A stretch of DNA of 64,000 nt from CADEFQ01 sp050249415 (GTDB taxonomy: Bacteria; Pseudomonadota; Gammaproteobacteria; Steroidobacterales; Steroidobacteraceae). Each line of letters opens with the position of its first letter. The stretch's first letter is position 1. Of this stretch, positions 16,518 to 24,709 are shown one piece after another. The stretch is taken from the NCBI GenBank assembly GCA_050249415.1, contig JBFWQO010000007.1, forward strand, positions 62,001 through 126,000, in the 5' to 3' direction. The notes under the pieces were generated by a model. It had not been told where the DNA came from and ran no database searches. It was given only the letters and a program-made list of their open reading frames with translations. A program made the translations under genes and the position numbers.

Positions 16518-18179
16518 ATGGCTCATCCCCGCGAGATTCGCGCCGCCCACGGCACACGGATCACGGCGCGCAGCTGGCTGACGGAGGCCGCGCTGCGGAT
16601 GCTGATGAACAACCTCGACCCGGAGGTGGCGGAACGGCCGCAGGACCTGGTGGTGTATGGCGGTATCGGCCGCGCGGCGCGCAACTGGGACTGCTACGAG
16701 CGCATCGTCGCTGCGCTGACGCGCCTCGGCGAGGAGGAGTCGCTGCTGATCCAGTCGGGCAAGCCGGTGGGCATCTTTCGCACGCACGCGGATGCTCCGC
16801 GCGTGCTCATCGCCAACTCCAATCTCGTGGCGCGCTGGGCCGACTGGGAGCACTTCGCCGAGCTCGACCGCAAGGGCCTGATGATGTTCGGGCAGATGAC
16901 CGCGGGCTCGTGGATCTACATCGGCAGCCAGGGCATCGTGCAGGGCACGTACGAGACCTTTGCCGAAATGGGGCGACAACACTTCGGCGGATCGCTCGCC
17001 GGGCGCTGGATCCTGACGGCGGGCCTCGGCGGCATGGGCGGGGCGCAGCCGTTGGCGGCCACGATGGCGGGTGCCTCGATGCTCGCGATCGAGTGCCGGC
17101 CGGAGCGCATCGCCAAGCGCCTCGCGACGCGTTATCTCGACGAAGAGGCTCCCAGCCTCGACGCGGCGCTGGCGCGGCTCGAGGCGGCCCGCCATACCGG
17201 CAAGGCCGTTTCGATCGGTCTCCTCGGCAATGCCGCGGAGATCCTGCCGCAGCTGCTCGCGCGCGGCGTGCGCCCGGATGCGGTCACCGACCAGACGTCG
17301 GCCCACGACCCGGTGAACGGCTACCTGCCGCGCGGCTGGACACTCGCGCAGTGGGACGAGCGGCGAAGCACCGATCCGCAAGGCGTGGCGGCGGCGGCGC
17401 GCGAGTCGATGGCACGGCACGTCGAGGCGATGCTCGGTTTCGCGAAGCTCGGCATCCCGGTATTCGACTACGGCAACAATATCCGCCAGGTCGCCTTCGA
17501 CGAAGGCGTGAAGGACGCGTTTTCGTTCCCCGGCTTCGTGCCCGCGTATGTGCGCCCGCTGTTCTGTCGCGGCATCGGGCCGTTTCGGTGGGTGGCGCTG
17601 TCCGGCGATCCGCAAGACATCTACCGCACCGACGAGAAAGTGAGGGAGCTGTTGCCGGCTGACGCGGGGCTGCACCGCTGGCTCGACATGGCGCGCGAGC
17701 GCATCCAGTTCCAGGGGCTGCCGGCCCGCATCTGCTGGGTCGGGCTCGGCGACCGGCATCGGCTCGGCCTCGCGTTCAACGAGATGGTTCGCCGTGGCGA
17801 GGTGTCGGCGCCGGTCGTGATCGGGCGCGATCACCTCGACTCGGGTTCGGTGGCGAGCCCGAACCGCGAGACCGAAGCGATGCGCGACGGCTCGGACGCG
17901 GTGGCCGACTGGCCGCTGCTCAATGCGCTGCTGAATACCGCGAGCGGCGCGACCTGGGTATCGATCCACCACGGCGGCGGGGTCGGCATGGGTTACTCGC
18001 AGCACGCCGGCGTCGTGATCGTCTGCGACGGCACGGAGGCGGCGGCGCGGCGCATCGGGCGCGTACTGTGGAACGACCCGGCGAGCGGCGTCATGCGCCA
18101 CGCCGACGCCGGCTACGACATCGCCATCGACTGCGCGCGCGAGCACCGGCTCGACCTGCCGTTCCTCGCCGGATCGTGA
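16518..18179 (+). CDS. hutU: Urocanate hydratase
   Basis: A 553-residue urocanase, second step of histidine breakdown (urocanate to 4-imidazolone-5-propanoate). The active-site signature FQGLPARICW is complete, with catalytic Cys406. NAD+ is bound through the Rossmann segment LTAGLGGMGGAQPLAATMAG. The length matches the family (about 555). Start ATG 16518 is preceded by GGAAGGACTGGAG. The stop overlaps the hutI start (GTGA). Confidence 0.97.
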   Translation: MAHPREIRAAHGTRITARSWLTEAALRMLMNNLDPEVAERPQDLVVYGGIGRAARNWDCYERIVAALTRLGEEESLLIQSGKPVGIFRTHADAPRVLIANSNLVARWADWEHFAELDRKGLMMFGQMTAGSWIYIGSQGIVQGTYETFAEMGRQHFGGSLAGRWILTAGLGGMGGAQPLAATMAGASMLAIECRPERIAKRLATRYLDEEAPSLDAALARLEAARHTGKAVSIGLLGNAAEILPQLLARGVRPDAVTDQTSAHDPVNGYLPRGWTLAQWDERRSTDPQGVAAAARESMARHVEAMLGFAKLGIPVFDYGNNIRQVAFDEGVKDAFSFPGFVPAYVRPLFCRGIGPFRWVALSGDPQDIYRTDEKVRELLPADAGLHRWLDMARERIQFQGLPARICWVGLGDRHRLGLAFNEMVRRGEVSAPVVIGRDHLDSGSVASPNRETEAMRDGSDAVADWPLLNALLNTASGATWVSIHHGGGVGMGYSQHAGVVIVCDGTEAAARRIGRVLWNDPASGVMRHADAGYDIAIDCAREHRLDLPFLAGS

Positions 18180-19414
18180 CCGTGGCGGCGGCCGCGACGC
18201 TCTGGCGCAATGGCCGCATCGCGACCTGTACCTCGGTTGCCGCCGCGGCGGAGACGGGTGCCGATGCCTTCGTGACGAGCGACGGATGCATCGAGTGGAT
18301 CGGGTACGAGCGCGCCCTCGACGCGCCGCTGCGCGCGCGGTGCGGACGCACGCACGACCTCGGCGGGCGGCTCGTGACACCGGGGCTCGTCGATTGCCAC
18401 ACGCATCTCGTGTTCGCGGGCGATCGCGCCCACGAATTCGCCGAACGCCAGCGCGGCGTCTCTTACGAGGAGATCGCGAGGCGCGGCGGCGGCATCCTCT
18501 CGACGGTACGCGCGACGCGCGCGGCCGGCACCGAAGAACTGCTGGCCGCGAGCGCGCCCCGGCTCGAAGCCTTGCTGCGTGACGGCGTCACGGCGATCGA
18601 GATCAAATCCGGCTACGGCCTCACGCTCGAGGACGAGGCGCGCATGCTCGAGGTGGCGCGCGCGCTCGGCCGCCGTCACGACATCGACGTGCGCACGACC
18701 TATCTCGCCGCCCATGCCGTGCCGCCGGAGTTTGCCGGACGCGCGGATGACTACGTGCGCACGCTGTCGCGCGAGTGGCTGCCCGCGCTCGCCGCCCGCG
18801 GCCTCGTCGATTCGGTGGATATCTATTGCGACCGCGGTGCGTTCACCGCCGCACAGGCGCGCGTGCTGTTCGAGGCAGCGCGCCAGCTCCGCATCGCCGT
18901 GCGCATGCACGCCGGCCAGTTCGCGGATGTCGGAGGCGTCGAGGCGGCCACGGAGTTCGCGGCGTTGTCCTGCGATCACCTCGAGGAGGTGTCCGCGGCG
19001 GGCATCGGGCGGCTCGCCGCAGCGGGCACCGTCGCAGTGCTGCTGCCCGTCGCGTACTTCACGCTCGGGCAGACGAAGGCGCCGCCGGTGGCCGCGTTGC
19101 GTGCGGCAGGCGTGCCGTTCGCCGTCGCGACCGATTGCAATCCCGGCACGTCGCCGTGCCTGTCGCTCCTGCTCGCGATGAACATGGGCTGTCGGCTTTT
19201 CGGGCTCACGCCGGAAGAGGCACTCGCCGGTGTCACCTGCCAGGCGGCGCGCGCGCTCGCGCTCGAGGCGGGCCAGGGGACACTCGCCGTGGGCGGGCCG
19301 GCGGATTTCGCCGTGTGGGATGTCGCGGCGCCGTGGGAACTCAGCTACTGGAGCGGGCTCGGGGGTGCGCGCGCCGTGGCGCGGCGCGGCGCCCTCGTAC
19401 GCGGTGCGCTGTGA
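18176..19414 (+). CDS. hutI: Imidazolonepropionase
   Basis: A 412-residue amidohydrolase, third step of histidine breakdown, giving N-formimidoyl-L-glutamate. Metal ligands are H75 and H77 (VDCHTHLVF), later histidines in AAHAVPPE and RMHAGQF, and the aspartate in ATDCNPGTSP. GTG 18176 overlaps the hutU stop; GTG 18182 is an alternative. The longer open frame to 18068 lies inside hutU and is not needed. hutG follows after 10 bases. Confidence 0.95.
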   Translation: MTVAAAATLWRNGRIATCTSVAAAAETGADAFVTSDGCIEWIGYERALDAPLRARCGRTHDLGGRLVTPGLVDCHTHLVFAGDRAHEFAERQRGVSYEEIARRGGGILSTVRATRAAGTEELLAASAPRLEALLRDGVTAIEIKSGYGLTLEDEARMLEVARALGRRHDIDVRTTYLAAHAVPPEFAGRADDYVRTLSREWLPALAARGLVDSVDIYCDRGAFTAAQARVLFEAARQLRIAVRMHAGQFADVGGVEAATEFAALSCDHLEEVSAAGIGRLAAAGTVAVLLPVAYFTLGQTKAPPVAALRAAGVPFAVATDCNPGTSPCLSLLLAMNMGCRLFGLTPEEALAGVTCQAARALALEAGQGTLAVGGPADFAVWDVAAPWELSYWSGLGGARAVARRGALVRGAL

Positions 19415-19424
19415 GGAGTGCAGG

Positions 19425-20381
19425 GTGAGCGACGTGTGGCAGGGTCGGGTCGATGCGGAAGACGGCAACCTCGGACGACGCTGGCACCAGCTCGTGCAAC
19501 CGCTGGCTGCCGGCGCGCGGGCCGGCGTGGCGCTCGTCGGTTTCGCGAGCGACGAAGGGGTGCGCCGCAACCAGGGTCGCTTGGGCGCACGGGAGGGCCC
19601 GCATGCGCTCAGGCGTGCGCTCGCGCCGCTCGCGTACCACGGCACGCGCGACACACCGCTCTACGACGCGGGCGACATCGCTTGCGACGGCGAGGATCTC
19701 GAAGGCGCGCAGCGCGCACTCGGGGCGCGGGTCGAGGCGCTCGTCGCGCAGGGCCATTTTCCGGTGTTGCTCGGCGGCGGCCATGAGATGGCCTGGGGTT
19801 CATTCCAGGGCGCGAGCGCGGCACTGGCGAAGGGCGGCCGGCTCGCGCACTACGGCATCGTGAACTTCGACGCGCATTTCGATCTGCGGCGCGGGCGGGC
19901 GAGCTCCGGCACGCCCTTCCTGCAGATCCACGATGCGCTCGCCGCGCAGGGCCTGCCGTTCCGGTACCTGTGCATCGGCATTTCGCGCGCCGCGAATACA
20001 CCGGCACTGTTCGACACGGCACGGCGGTGTGGGGCGACCTGGCTCACTGACGAAGACATCGTGTGGCCGCGGTGGGACGCGGCCTGCCGGGCGATCGACA
20101 CGTTCGTCGACTCGATCGACGCCTTGCAGCTCTCCATCTGCCTCGATGCCTTTCCCGCCGCGGTGGCCCCCGGGGTCAGCGCGCCGGCGGCGCGCGGCAT
20201 CGCGCCGGATCTCGCCCTGTCGTTGCTGGCGCGCGTGCTCGAGCGTGCCCGGCACGGTGAGCCGCAATCCCGGGTGGTGCTGGCCGAAGTCGCGGAGCTC
20301 GCGCCCGGCCTCGATCCGGACGGGCGTACGGCCCGGCTCGGCGCCCGCCTCGTCTACGACGTGGTTTCGCCGCTCCTTTAG
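19425..20381 (+). CDS. hutG: Formimidoylglutamase (arginase family)
   Basis: A 318-residue ureohydrolase-fold enzyme that cleaves N-formimidoyl-L-glutamate to glutamate and formamide. The manganese-site motifs are LLGGGHEMAWG, NFDAHFDLR and SICLDAFPAAVAPGVSAPA. In most arginase relatives the first reads GGDHS; the GGGHE form is normal for HutG. GTG 19425 has GGAG upstream. This gene ends the hut cluster. No hutH, hutC or transporter gene is present on either side, so the ammonia-lyase must be encoded elsewhere. Confidence 0.93.
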   Translation: MSDVWQGRVDAEDGNLGRRWHQLVQPLAAGARAGVALVGFASDEGVRRNQGRLGAREGPHALRRALAPLAYHGTRDTPLYDAGDIACDGEDLEGAQRALGARVEALVAQGHFPVLLGGGHEMAWGSFQGASAALAKGGRLAHYGIVNFDAHFDLRRGRASSGTPFLQIHDALAAQGLPFRYLCIGISRAANTPALFDTARRCGATWLTDEDIVWPRWDAACRAIDTFVDSIDALQLSICLDAFPAAVAPGVSAPAARGIAPDLALSLLARVLERARHGEPQSRVVLAEVAELAPGLDPDGRTARLGARLVYDVVSPLL

Positions 20382-20456
20382 GCCCTCTCCGGTCGATCCG
20401 GACATATAAGGAGTGGGATGCGGCGGCGCGACACAGCAAAAGGCGCGCCAACTGCA

Positions 20457-20485
20457 TTGACACGCTGCGGCGCGGACACGAGAAT
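20457..20485 (+). promoter_or_regulatory. Promoter of the tRNA-Tyr/Gly/Thr-tuf transcript
   Basis: A perfect TTGACA -35 (20457-20462), a 17-bp spacer and GAGAAT (20480-20485) as -10, followed by a GC-rich discriminator. The tRNA-Tyr gene begins 18 bases after the -10. The 75 bases between hutG and this site hold a small TCCGG/CCGGA hairpin and nothing else recognised. Confidence 0.75.
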
Positions 20486-20503
20486 ACGCGGCTCGTTTTT
20501 CGC

Positions 20504-20589
20504 GGAGGGGTACCCAAGCGGCCAACGGGAGCAGACTGTAAATCTGCCGGCTTACGCCTTCGTAGGTTCGAATCCTACCCCCTCCACCA
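20504..20589 (+). tRNA. tyrU: tRNA-Tyr(GTA)
   Basis: A class II tRNA with a long variable arm. Acceptor GGAGGGG pairs with CCCCTCC, discriminator A, and CCA encoded at 20587-20589. The anticodon loop CTGTAAA holds GTA at 20538-20540. The order Tyr-Gly-Thr-tuf matches the E. coli tyrU-glyT-thrT-tufB transcript. Confidence 0.97.
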
Positions 20590-20632
20590 GCCGAGCGGGA
20601 CTGGCGGCAAGCGGGCAGTCGGGATCATCAGC

Positions 20633-20706
<74 letters not shown>

Positions 20707-20719
20707 TGGCAGTCGTAAA

Positions 20720-20795
<76 letters not shown>

Positions 20796-20799
20796 GGGA

Positions 20800-20830
20800 A
20801 GCGGACGGCGAGTAGCGGACAGCCAGAGAA
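20800..20830 (+). repeat. Heptamer repeat element, left half
   Basis: AGCGGAC, GGCGAGT, AGCGGAC and AGCCAGA follow one another at exact 7-bp steps, then GAAGAGG, which may serve as the tuf ribosome-binding region. Only the left arm is present, between tRNA-Thr(GGT) and tuf copy 1. Confidence 0.75.
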
Positions 20831-20841
20831 GAGGATACGTC

Positions 20842-22032
20842 GTGTCGAAAGAGAAGTTTGAACGGACGAAGCCGCACGTGAACGTGGGGACGATCGGTCA
20901 CGTGGACCATGGCAAGACGACGCTGACGGCGGCGCTGACGAAGGTGATGGCGGAGACGCACGGCGGGTCGTTCATGGCGTACGACCAGATCGACCGTGCG
21001 CCGGAGGAGAAGGCTCGCGGGATCACGATTTCGACGTCGCACGTGGAGTACCAGTCGAAGGAGCGCCATTACGCGCACGTGGACTGCCCGGGGCACGCCG
21101 ACTACGTGAAGAACATGATCACGGGTGCGGCGCAGATGGACGGGGCGATTCTGGTGGTGTCGGCGGCGGACGGTCCGATGCCGCAGACGCGCGAGCACAT
21201 TCTGCTGGCGCGCCAGGTGGGCGTGCCGTACATCGTGGTGTACATGAACAAGGCGGACATGGTCGACGACAAGGAGCTGCTGGAGCTGGTGGAGATGGAG
21301 GTCCGGGAGCTGCTGTCGACGTACAAGTTTCCCGGGGACGCCACGCCGATCGTGATCGGCTCGGCGCTGAAGGCGCTGGAGGGCGACACGAGCGAGATCG
21401 GCGTTCCCTCGGTGGTGAAGCTGGTGGCGGAGATGGACAAGTACATTCCGGTGCCGCCGCGGGAAGTGGACAAGCCGTTTCTGATGCCGGTGGAGGACGT
21501 GTTTTCGATTTCGGGCCGCGGCACGGTGGTGACGGGGCGCATCGAGCGCGGGATCGTGAAGGTGAACGACGAGATCGAGATCGTCGGCATCAAGGCGACG
21601 CAGAAGACGACGTGCACGGGCGTGGAGATGTTCAGGAAGCTGCTCGACGAGGGTCGGGCGGGCGACAACGTGGGAGTGCTGCTGCGCGGCACGAAGCGCG
21701 AGGAAGTGGAGCGCGGCCAGGTGCTGGCCAAGCCCGGTTCGATCACGCCGCACACGCAGTTCGAGTGCGAGGTGTACGTGCTGACGAAGGAGGAGGGCGG
21801 GCGCCACACGCCGTTCTTCAAGGGCTATCGGCCGCAGTTTTACTTTCGCACGACGGACGTGACCGGGACGATCGAGTTGCCGGCGAACACGGAGATGGTG
21901 ATGCCGGGCGACAACATCAAGATGACGGTGGAGCTGATCGCGCCGATCGCGATGGAGGACGGGCTGCGCTTTGCGATCCGCGAGGGCGGGCGCACGGTCG
22001 GGGCCGGTGTGGTCTCCAAGGTATTGAAGTAA
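20842..22032 (+). CDS. tufB: Elongation factor Tu, copy 1
   Basis: A 396-residue GTPase that delivers aminoacyl-tRNA to the ribosome. G1 is GHVDHGKT, G3 DCPGHADY, G4 NKAD. Domains II and III are complete and the length matches E. coli EF-Tu (394). It starts with GTG. It is cotranscribed with tRNA-Tyr/Gly/Thr, as for E. coli tufB. The DNA appears identical to copy 2 (39057-40247), including 92 bases past the stop. Codon use differs from neighbouring genes: Val is GTG throughout the first 140 codons, Leu is CTG, and GGG is common for Gly. Confidence 0.99.
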   Translation: MSKEKFERTKPHVNVGTIGHVDHGKTTLTAALTKVMAETHGGSFMAYDQIDRAPEEKARGITISTSHVEYQSKERHYAHVDCPGHADYVKNMITGAAQMDGAILVVSAADGPMPQTREHILLARQVGVPYIVVYMNKADMVDDKELLELVEMEVRELLSTYKFPGDATPIVIGSALKALEGDTSEIGVPSVVKLVAEMDKYIPVPPREVDKPFLMPVEDVFSISGRGTVVTGRIERGIVKVNDEIEIVGIKATQKTTCTGVEMFRKLLDEGRAGDNVGVLLRGTKREEVERGQVLAKPGSITPHTQFECEVYVLTKEEGGRHTPFFKGYRPQFYFRTTDVTGTIELPANTEMVMPGDNIKMTVELIAPIAMEDGLRFAIREGGRTVGAGVVSKVLK

Positions 22033-22052
22033 GCAGGTATAGAGGCAGCATA

Positions 22053-22140
22053 CGGCGAACGGCGAACGGCTAACAGCCAGAGAAAGACGCGCGCAGCGCC
22101 TCCCTCCGGCTACTCGCCGATCGCCACTCGCCGGTCGCGG
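22053..22140 (+). repeat. Heptamer repeat element, complete, after tuf copy 1
   Basis: Left arm of 7-bp units (GGCGAAC, GGCGAAC, GGCTAAC, AGCCAGA), tip AAAGACGCGCGCAGCGC, then right arm (CCGGCTA, CTCGCCG, ATCGCCA, CTCGCCG). The arms pair over about 30 positions with 7 mismatches. GGATTTTTTAGC follows directly, so this copy could also end transcription. The first 72 bases are shared with the copy after tuf 2. Confidence 0.85.
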
Positions 22141-22152
22141 ATTTTTTAGCAC

Positions 22153-22228
22153 AGGCCAGTAGCTCAATTGGCAGAGCGGCGGTCTCCAAAACCGCAGGTT
22201 GGGGGTTCGATTCCCTCCTGGCCTGCCA
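22153..22228 (+). tRNA. trpT: tRNA-Trp(CCA)
   Basis: Acceptor AGGCCAG pairs with CTGGCCT, discriminator G, and CCA encoded. The anticodon loop CTCCAAA holds CCA at 22186-22188. It lies between tuf and secE, a common gammaproteobacterial arrangement outside the enterics. Confidence 0.97.
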
Positions 22229-22238
22229 CTGAAGATCA

Positions 22239-22619
22239 ATGAACGAAGCAGTCAAACATACGGGTACCAGCCCGCTGGATACCGCGAAACTCACGGCCGC
22301 GGTCGTGCTCGTGCTCGCCGGTATCGCAGCGTTCTACATACTGGCCGCGCAGCCCGTGTACGTACGCTGGCTCGCGATGGTCGGTGGCATCGTGCTCGCG
22401 GCGATCATCATCGCGACGTCGGGCTATGGACGCGACCTGAAGCAGTTCTCGATGGATTCGAAGATCGAGCTGCGCAAGGTGTTCTGGCCCACGCGCGAAG
22501 AGACGCTCAAGGTCACCGGCATCGTGTTCCTGTTCATCGCGATCGCGAGCCTGTTTTTCTGGGTGATCGACCTCGCGCTCGCGTGGGCCACCCGCCTTCT
22601 CACCGGGCAGGGAGGCTGA
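22239..22619 (+). CDS. secE: Protein translocase subunit SecE
   Basis: A 126-residue inner-membrane protein with three hydrophobic segments (about 18-37, 42-61, 92-114), the E. coli-type long form. The conserved cytoplasmic amphipathic stretch ELRKVFWPTREETLK precedes the last segment. SecE clamps the two halves of SecY in the translocon. It starts 10 bases after tRNA-Trp and 2 bases separate it from nusG. Confidence 0.95.
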   Translation: MNEAVKHTGTSPLDTAKLTAAVVLVLAGIAAFYILAAQPVYVRWLAMVGGIVLAAIIIATSGYGRDLKQFSMDSKIELRKVFWPTREETLKVTGIVFLFIAIASLFFWVIDLALAWATRLLTGQGG

Positions 22620-22621
22620 CC

Positions 22622-23155
22622 GTGGCGCTGCGATGGTATGTCGTCCATGCCTACTCGAACTTCGAGCACACCGTGCAGAAGGCGCTCAAGGAGCGCATCG
22701 CGCGCGCCGGCCTCGAGGCGAAGTTCGGCGAAGTGCTGGTGCCGACCGAGGAAGTGGTCGAAATGCGCGACGGGCAGAAGCGCAAGAGCGAGCGCAAGTT
22801 CTACCCGGGCTACGTGCTCGTGCAGATGGAGATGGACGAGGAGACCTGGCACCTCGTGCGCGACGTGCCGAAGGTCCTCGGGTTCATCGGCGGCACGTCG
22901 GACAAGCCGGCGCCGATCTCGGATCGCGAGGCGAACCAGATCCTGCGGCGCGTCGAGGAAGGCGTCGACAAGCCGCGTCCGAAGGTGCTCTTCGAGCCCG
23001 GGGAAGTGGTGCGGGTCAACGACGGCCCGTTCAACGACTTCAACGGTGTCGTGGAACAGGTGAACTACGAGAAGAACCGCCTGCAGGTGGCGGTGCAGAT
23101 CCTCGGGCGCTCGACGCCCGTGGAACTCGATTTCTCGCAGGTGGAGAAGGCGTAA
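22622..23155 (+). CDS. nusG: Transcription termination/antitermination factor NusG
   Basis: A 177-residue protein with an N-terminal NGN domain (ALRWYVVHAYSNFEHTVQKA, FYPGYVLVQMEMDEETWHLV) and a C-terminal KOW domain (FEPGEVVRVNDGPFNDFNGV). NusG binds the RNA polymerase clamp, speeds elongation and contacts Rho or S10. GTG 22622 gives the usual length. It is coupled to secE. Confidence 0.97.
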   Translation: MALRWYVVHAYSNFEHTVQKALKERIARAGLEAKFGEVLVPTEEVVEMRDGQKRKSERKFYPGYVLVQMEMDEETWHLVRDVPKVLGFIGGTSDKPAPISDREANQILRRVEEGVDKPRPKVLFEPGEVVRVNDGPFNDFNGVVEQVNYEKNRLQVAVQILGRSTPVELDFSQVEKA

Positions 23156-23164
23156 GAGGACGCG

Positions 23165-23253
23165 ATCGGCGAACAGCGATCAGCGAACGGCCGGAGCGCG
23201 CGAGGCGCGCCTCTCGTTCCGGCCACTCGCCGTTCGCCGTCTGCCGTTCGCCG
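23165..23253 (+). repeat. Heptamer repeat element, complete, between nusG and rplK
   Basis: Left units CGGCGAA, CAGCGAT, CAGCGAA; inner stem GGCCGGA with TTCCGGCC; a tip of GCGCGCGAGGCGCGCC; right units CTCGCCG, TTCGCCG, TCTGCCG, TTCGCCG. The tip is itself palindromic. It fills most of the 148-base nusG-rplK spacer. No promoter was recognised in the remainder. Confidence 0.85.
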
Positions 23254-23303
23254 GGTTTGTTGTTGGGGAGCCGCGAGGCGTTTGCACCCAAGGAGTCGTA
23301 TCG

Positions 23304-23735
23304 ATGGCAAAGAAAGTCCAGGGCTATATCAAGCTGCAGGTCCCGGCCGGCTCGGCGAATCCGTCGCCGCCGATCGGACCCGCGCTCGGCCAGCAGGGCG
23401 TGAACATCATGGAGTTCTGCAAGCAGTTCAACGCTGCGACGCAGAAGCTCGAGAAGGGCCTGCCGATCCCGACGGTGATCACCGTCTATTCGGATCGCAG
23501 CTTCACCTTCGTGATGAAGACACCGCCGGCCGCGGTGCTGATCAGGAAGGCGATCGGCATCGAGAAGGGCAGCGGCACGCCGAACACCGCCAAGGTCGGC
23601 AGGATTTCGCGCCAGCAGCTCGAGGAGATCGCGAAGACCAAGACTCCCGACCTGACGGCGGCCGATCTCGATGCCGCGGTTCGCACGATCGCGGGCAGCG
23701 CGCGCTCGATGGGCGTCGACGTGGAAGGAGCCTGA
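23304..23735 (+). CDS. rplK: 50S ribosomal protein L11
   Basis: A 143-residue protein of the GTPase-associated centre that binds 23S helices 43-44. N-terminal VQGYIKLQVPAGSANPSPPI and PALGQQGVNIMEFCKQFN are the conserved proline-rich face; GTPNTAKVGRISRQQLEEIA is the RNA-binding domain. It is followed by rplA after one base. Confidence 0.98.
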   Translation: MAKKVQGYIKLQVPAGSANPSPPIGPALGQQGVNIMEFCKQFNAATQKLEKGLPIPTVITVYSDRSFTFVMKTPPAAVLIRKAIGIEKGSGTPNTAKVGRISRQQLEEIAKTKTPDLTAADLDAAVRTIAGSARSMGVDVEGA

Positions 23736-23736
23736 C

Positions 23737-24432
23737 ATGACATTCGCAGCCAAGCGTACGAAGAACCGGGCGGAGAAGTTGCCGCCGGGCAAGCAGTTTG
23801 CGATCGACGACGCGCTGAAGCTCGTCAAGGATTTCGCGACCGCGAAGTTCAACGAGTCGGTCGATGCCGCGGTGAACCTCGGCATCGATGCGTCGAAGTC
23901 GGACCAGCAGGTGCGCGGCTCGACCGTGATGCCGCACGGCATCGGCAAGAGCGTGCGCGTCGCGGTGTTCACCTCCGGCAAGAATCAGGACGTGGCGCGC
24001 GCGGCGGGCGCCGACATCGTCGGTCTCGAAGACCTCGCCGAGAAGGTGAAGGCCGGCGAGATGAATTTCGACGTGGTCGTGGCGAGCCCCGATGCGATGC
24101 GCGTGGTCGGGCAGCTCGGCCAGATCCTCGGTCCGCGCGGCCTGATGCCGAACCCGAAGGTCGGTACGGTCACGCCGGACGTCGCCACCGCGGTGAAGAA
24201 TGCGAAGGCGGGCCAGGTGCGCTATCGCGTCGACAAGGCCGGCATCGTCCATTGCACGATCGGCAAGGCGAGCTTCGAGGTGGACAAGCTGCGGGAGAAC
24301 CTGCTCGCGCTCATCCAGGACCTGCAGAAGGCGAAGCCCGCGACGTCGAAGGGCATCTACCTGAAGCGCGTCACGCTGTCCTCGACGATGGGGCCGGGTG
24401 TCGTGGTGGACTCCGGCACGCTCGGAGTCTGA
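23737..24432 (+). CDS. rplA: 50S ribosomal protein L1
   Basis: A 231-residue L1-stalk protein. GPRGLMPNPKVGTVTPDV is the family signature; SSTMGPGVVVD ends the RNA-binding domain. In E. coli L1 represses translation of rplK-rplA. ATG 23737 was chosen over the upstream open frame because it follows the rplK stop directly. Confidence 0.98.
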   Translation: MTFAAKRTKNRAEKLPPGKQFAIDDALKLVKDFATAKFNESVDAAVNLGIDASKSDQQVRGSTVMPHGIGKSVRVAVFTSGKNQDVARAAGADIVGLEDLAEKVKAGEMNFDVVVASPDAMRVVGQLGQILGPRGLMPNPKVGTVTPDVATAVKNAKAGQVRYRVDKAGIVHCTIGKASFEVDKLRENLLALIQDLQKAKPATSKGIYLKRVTLSSTMGPGVVVDSGTLGV

Positions 24433-24463
24433 GGGAGAGTTCGGATTTACGGAATTCGTGAGG

Positions 24464-24487
24464 CCGGCGCCGCATGGCGGGCGCCGG
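24464..24487 (+). promoter_or_regulatory. Hairpin after rplA
   Basis: CCGGCGCC and GGCGCCGG, perfect 8-bp arms around GCATGGCG, 31 bases after the rplA stop. There is no T-run. It could be an attenuator, a processing site or part of the long rplJ leader. Confidence 0.5.
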
Positions 24488-24513
24488 TTCCATCGAAGAC
24501 CGCAGGCGGAGAG

Positions 24514-24602
24514 AGCGGACAGCAGACAGCGAACGGTGGTCAGCCGGACAAAGACGCGCGCAGCGCGTTCTGGCCGATCGCCGTTCGCCACTCGCCGTTC
24601 GC
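24514..24602 (+). repeat. Heptamer repeat element, complete, between rplA and rplJ
   Basis: Left units AGCGGAC, AGCAGAC, AGCGAAC, GGTGGTC, AGCCGGA; tip AAAGACGCGCGCAGCGC, as in the tuf copies; right units CTGGCCG, ATCGCCG, TTCGCCA, CTCGCCG. The whole element lies inside the 277-base rplA-rplJ spacer. Confidence 0.85.
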
Positions 24603-24709
24603 GTGCTCCTTAATACCGGCCTGCGCAGATGGTGAATCACTCGATCGGGGATTTCCCCGGCTGGGGATCGCCGTCTTTTGGTGTGATCTTCAAGCCAGGA
24701 GAGACAGGA
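24603..24709 (+). promoter_or_regulatory. Presumed rplJ 5' leader
   Basis: The 107 bases before rplJ are outside the repeat and contain short complementary segments (GATCGGGGA, TCCCCGGC, GGGGATCGCC). In gammaproteobacteria the L10-L12 complex binds such a leader to repress its own operon. The assignment rests on position and possible pairing only. AGGAGAGACAGGA just before the ATG is the ribosome-binding site. Confidence 0.4.

Noticed and set aside
22053..22140. Treating the repeat after tuf as a simple terminator
   Set aside because: The T-run follows only this copy; the other full copies lack one, so termination cannot explain the whole family.
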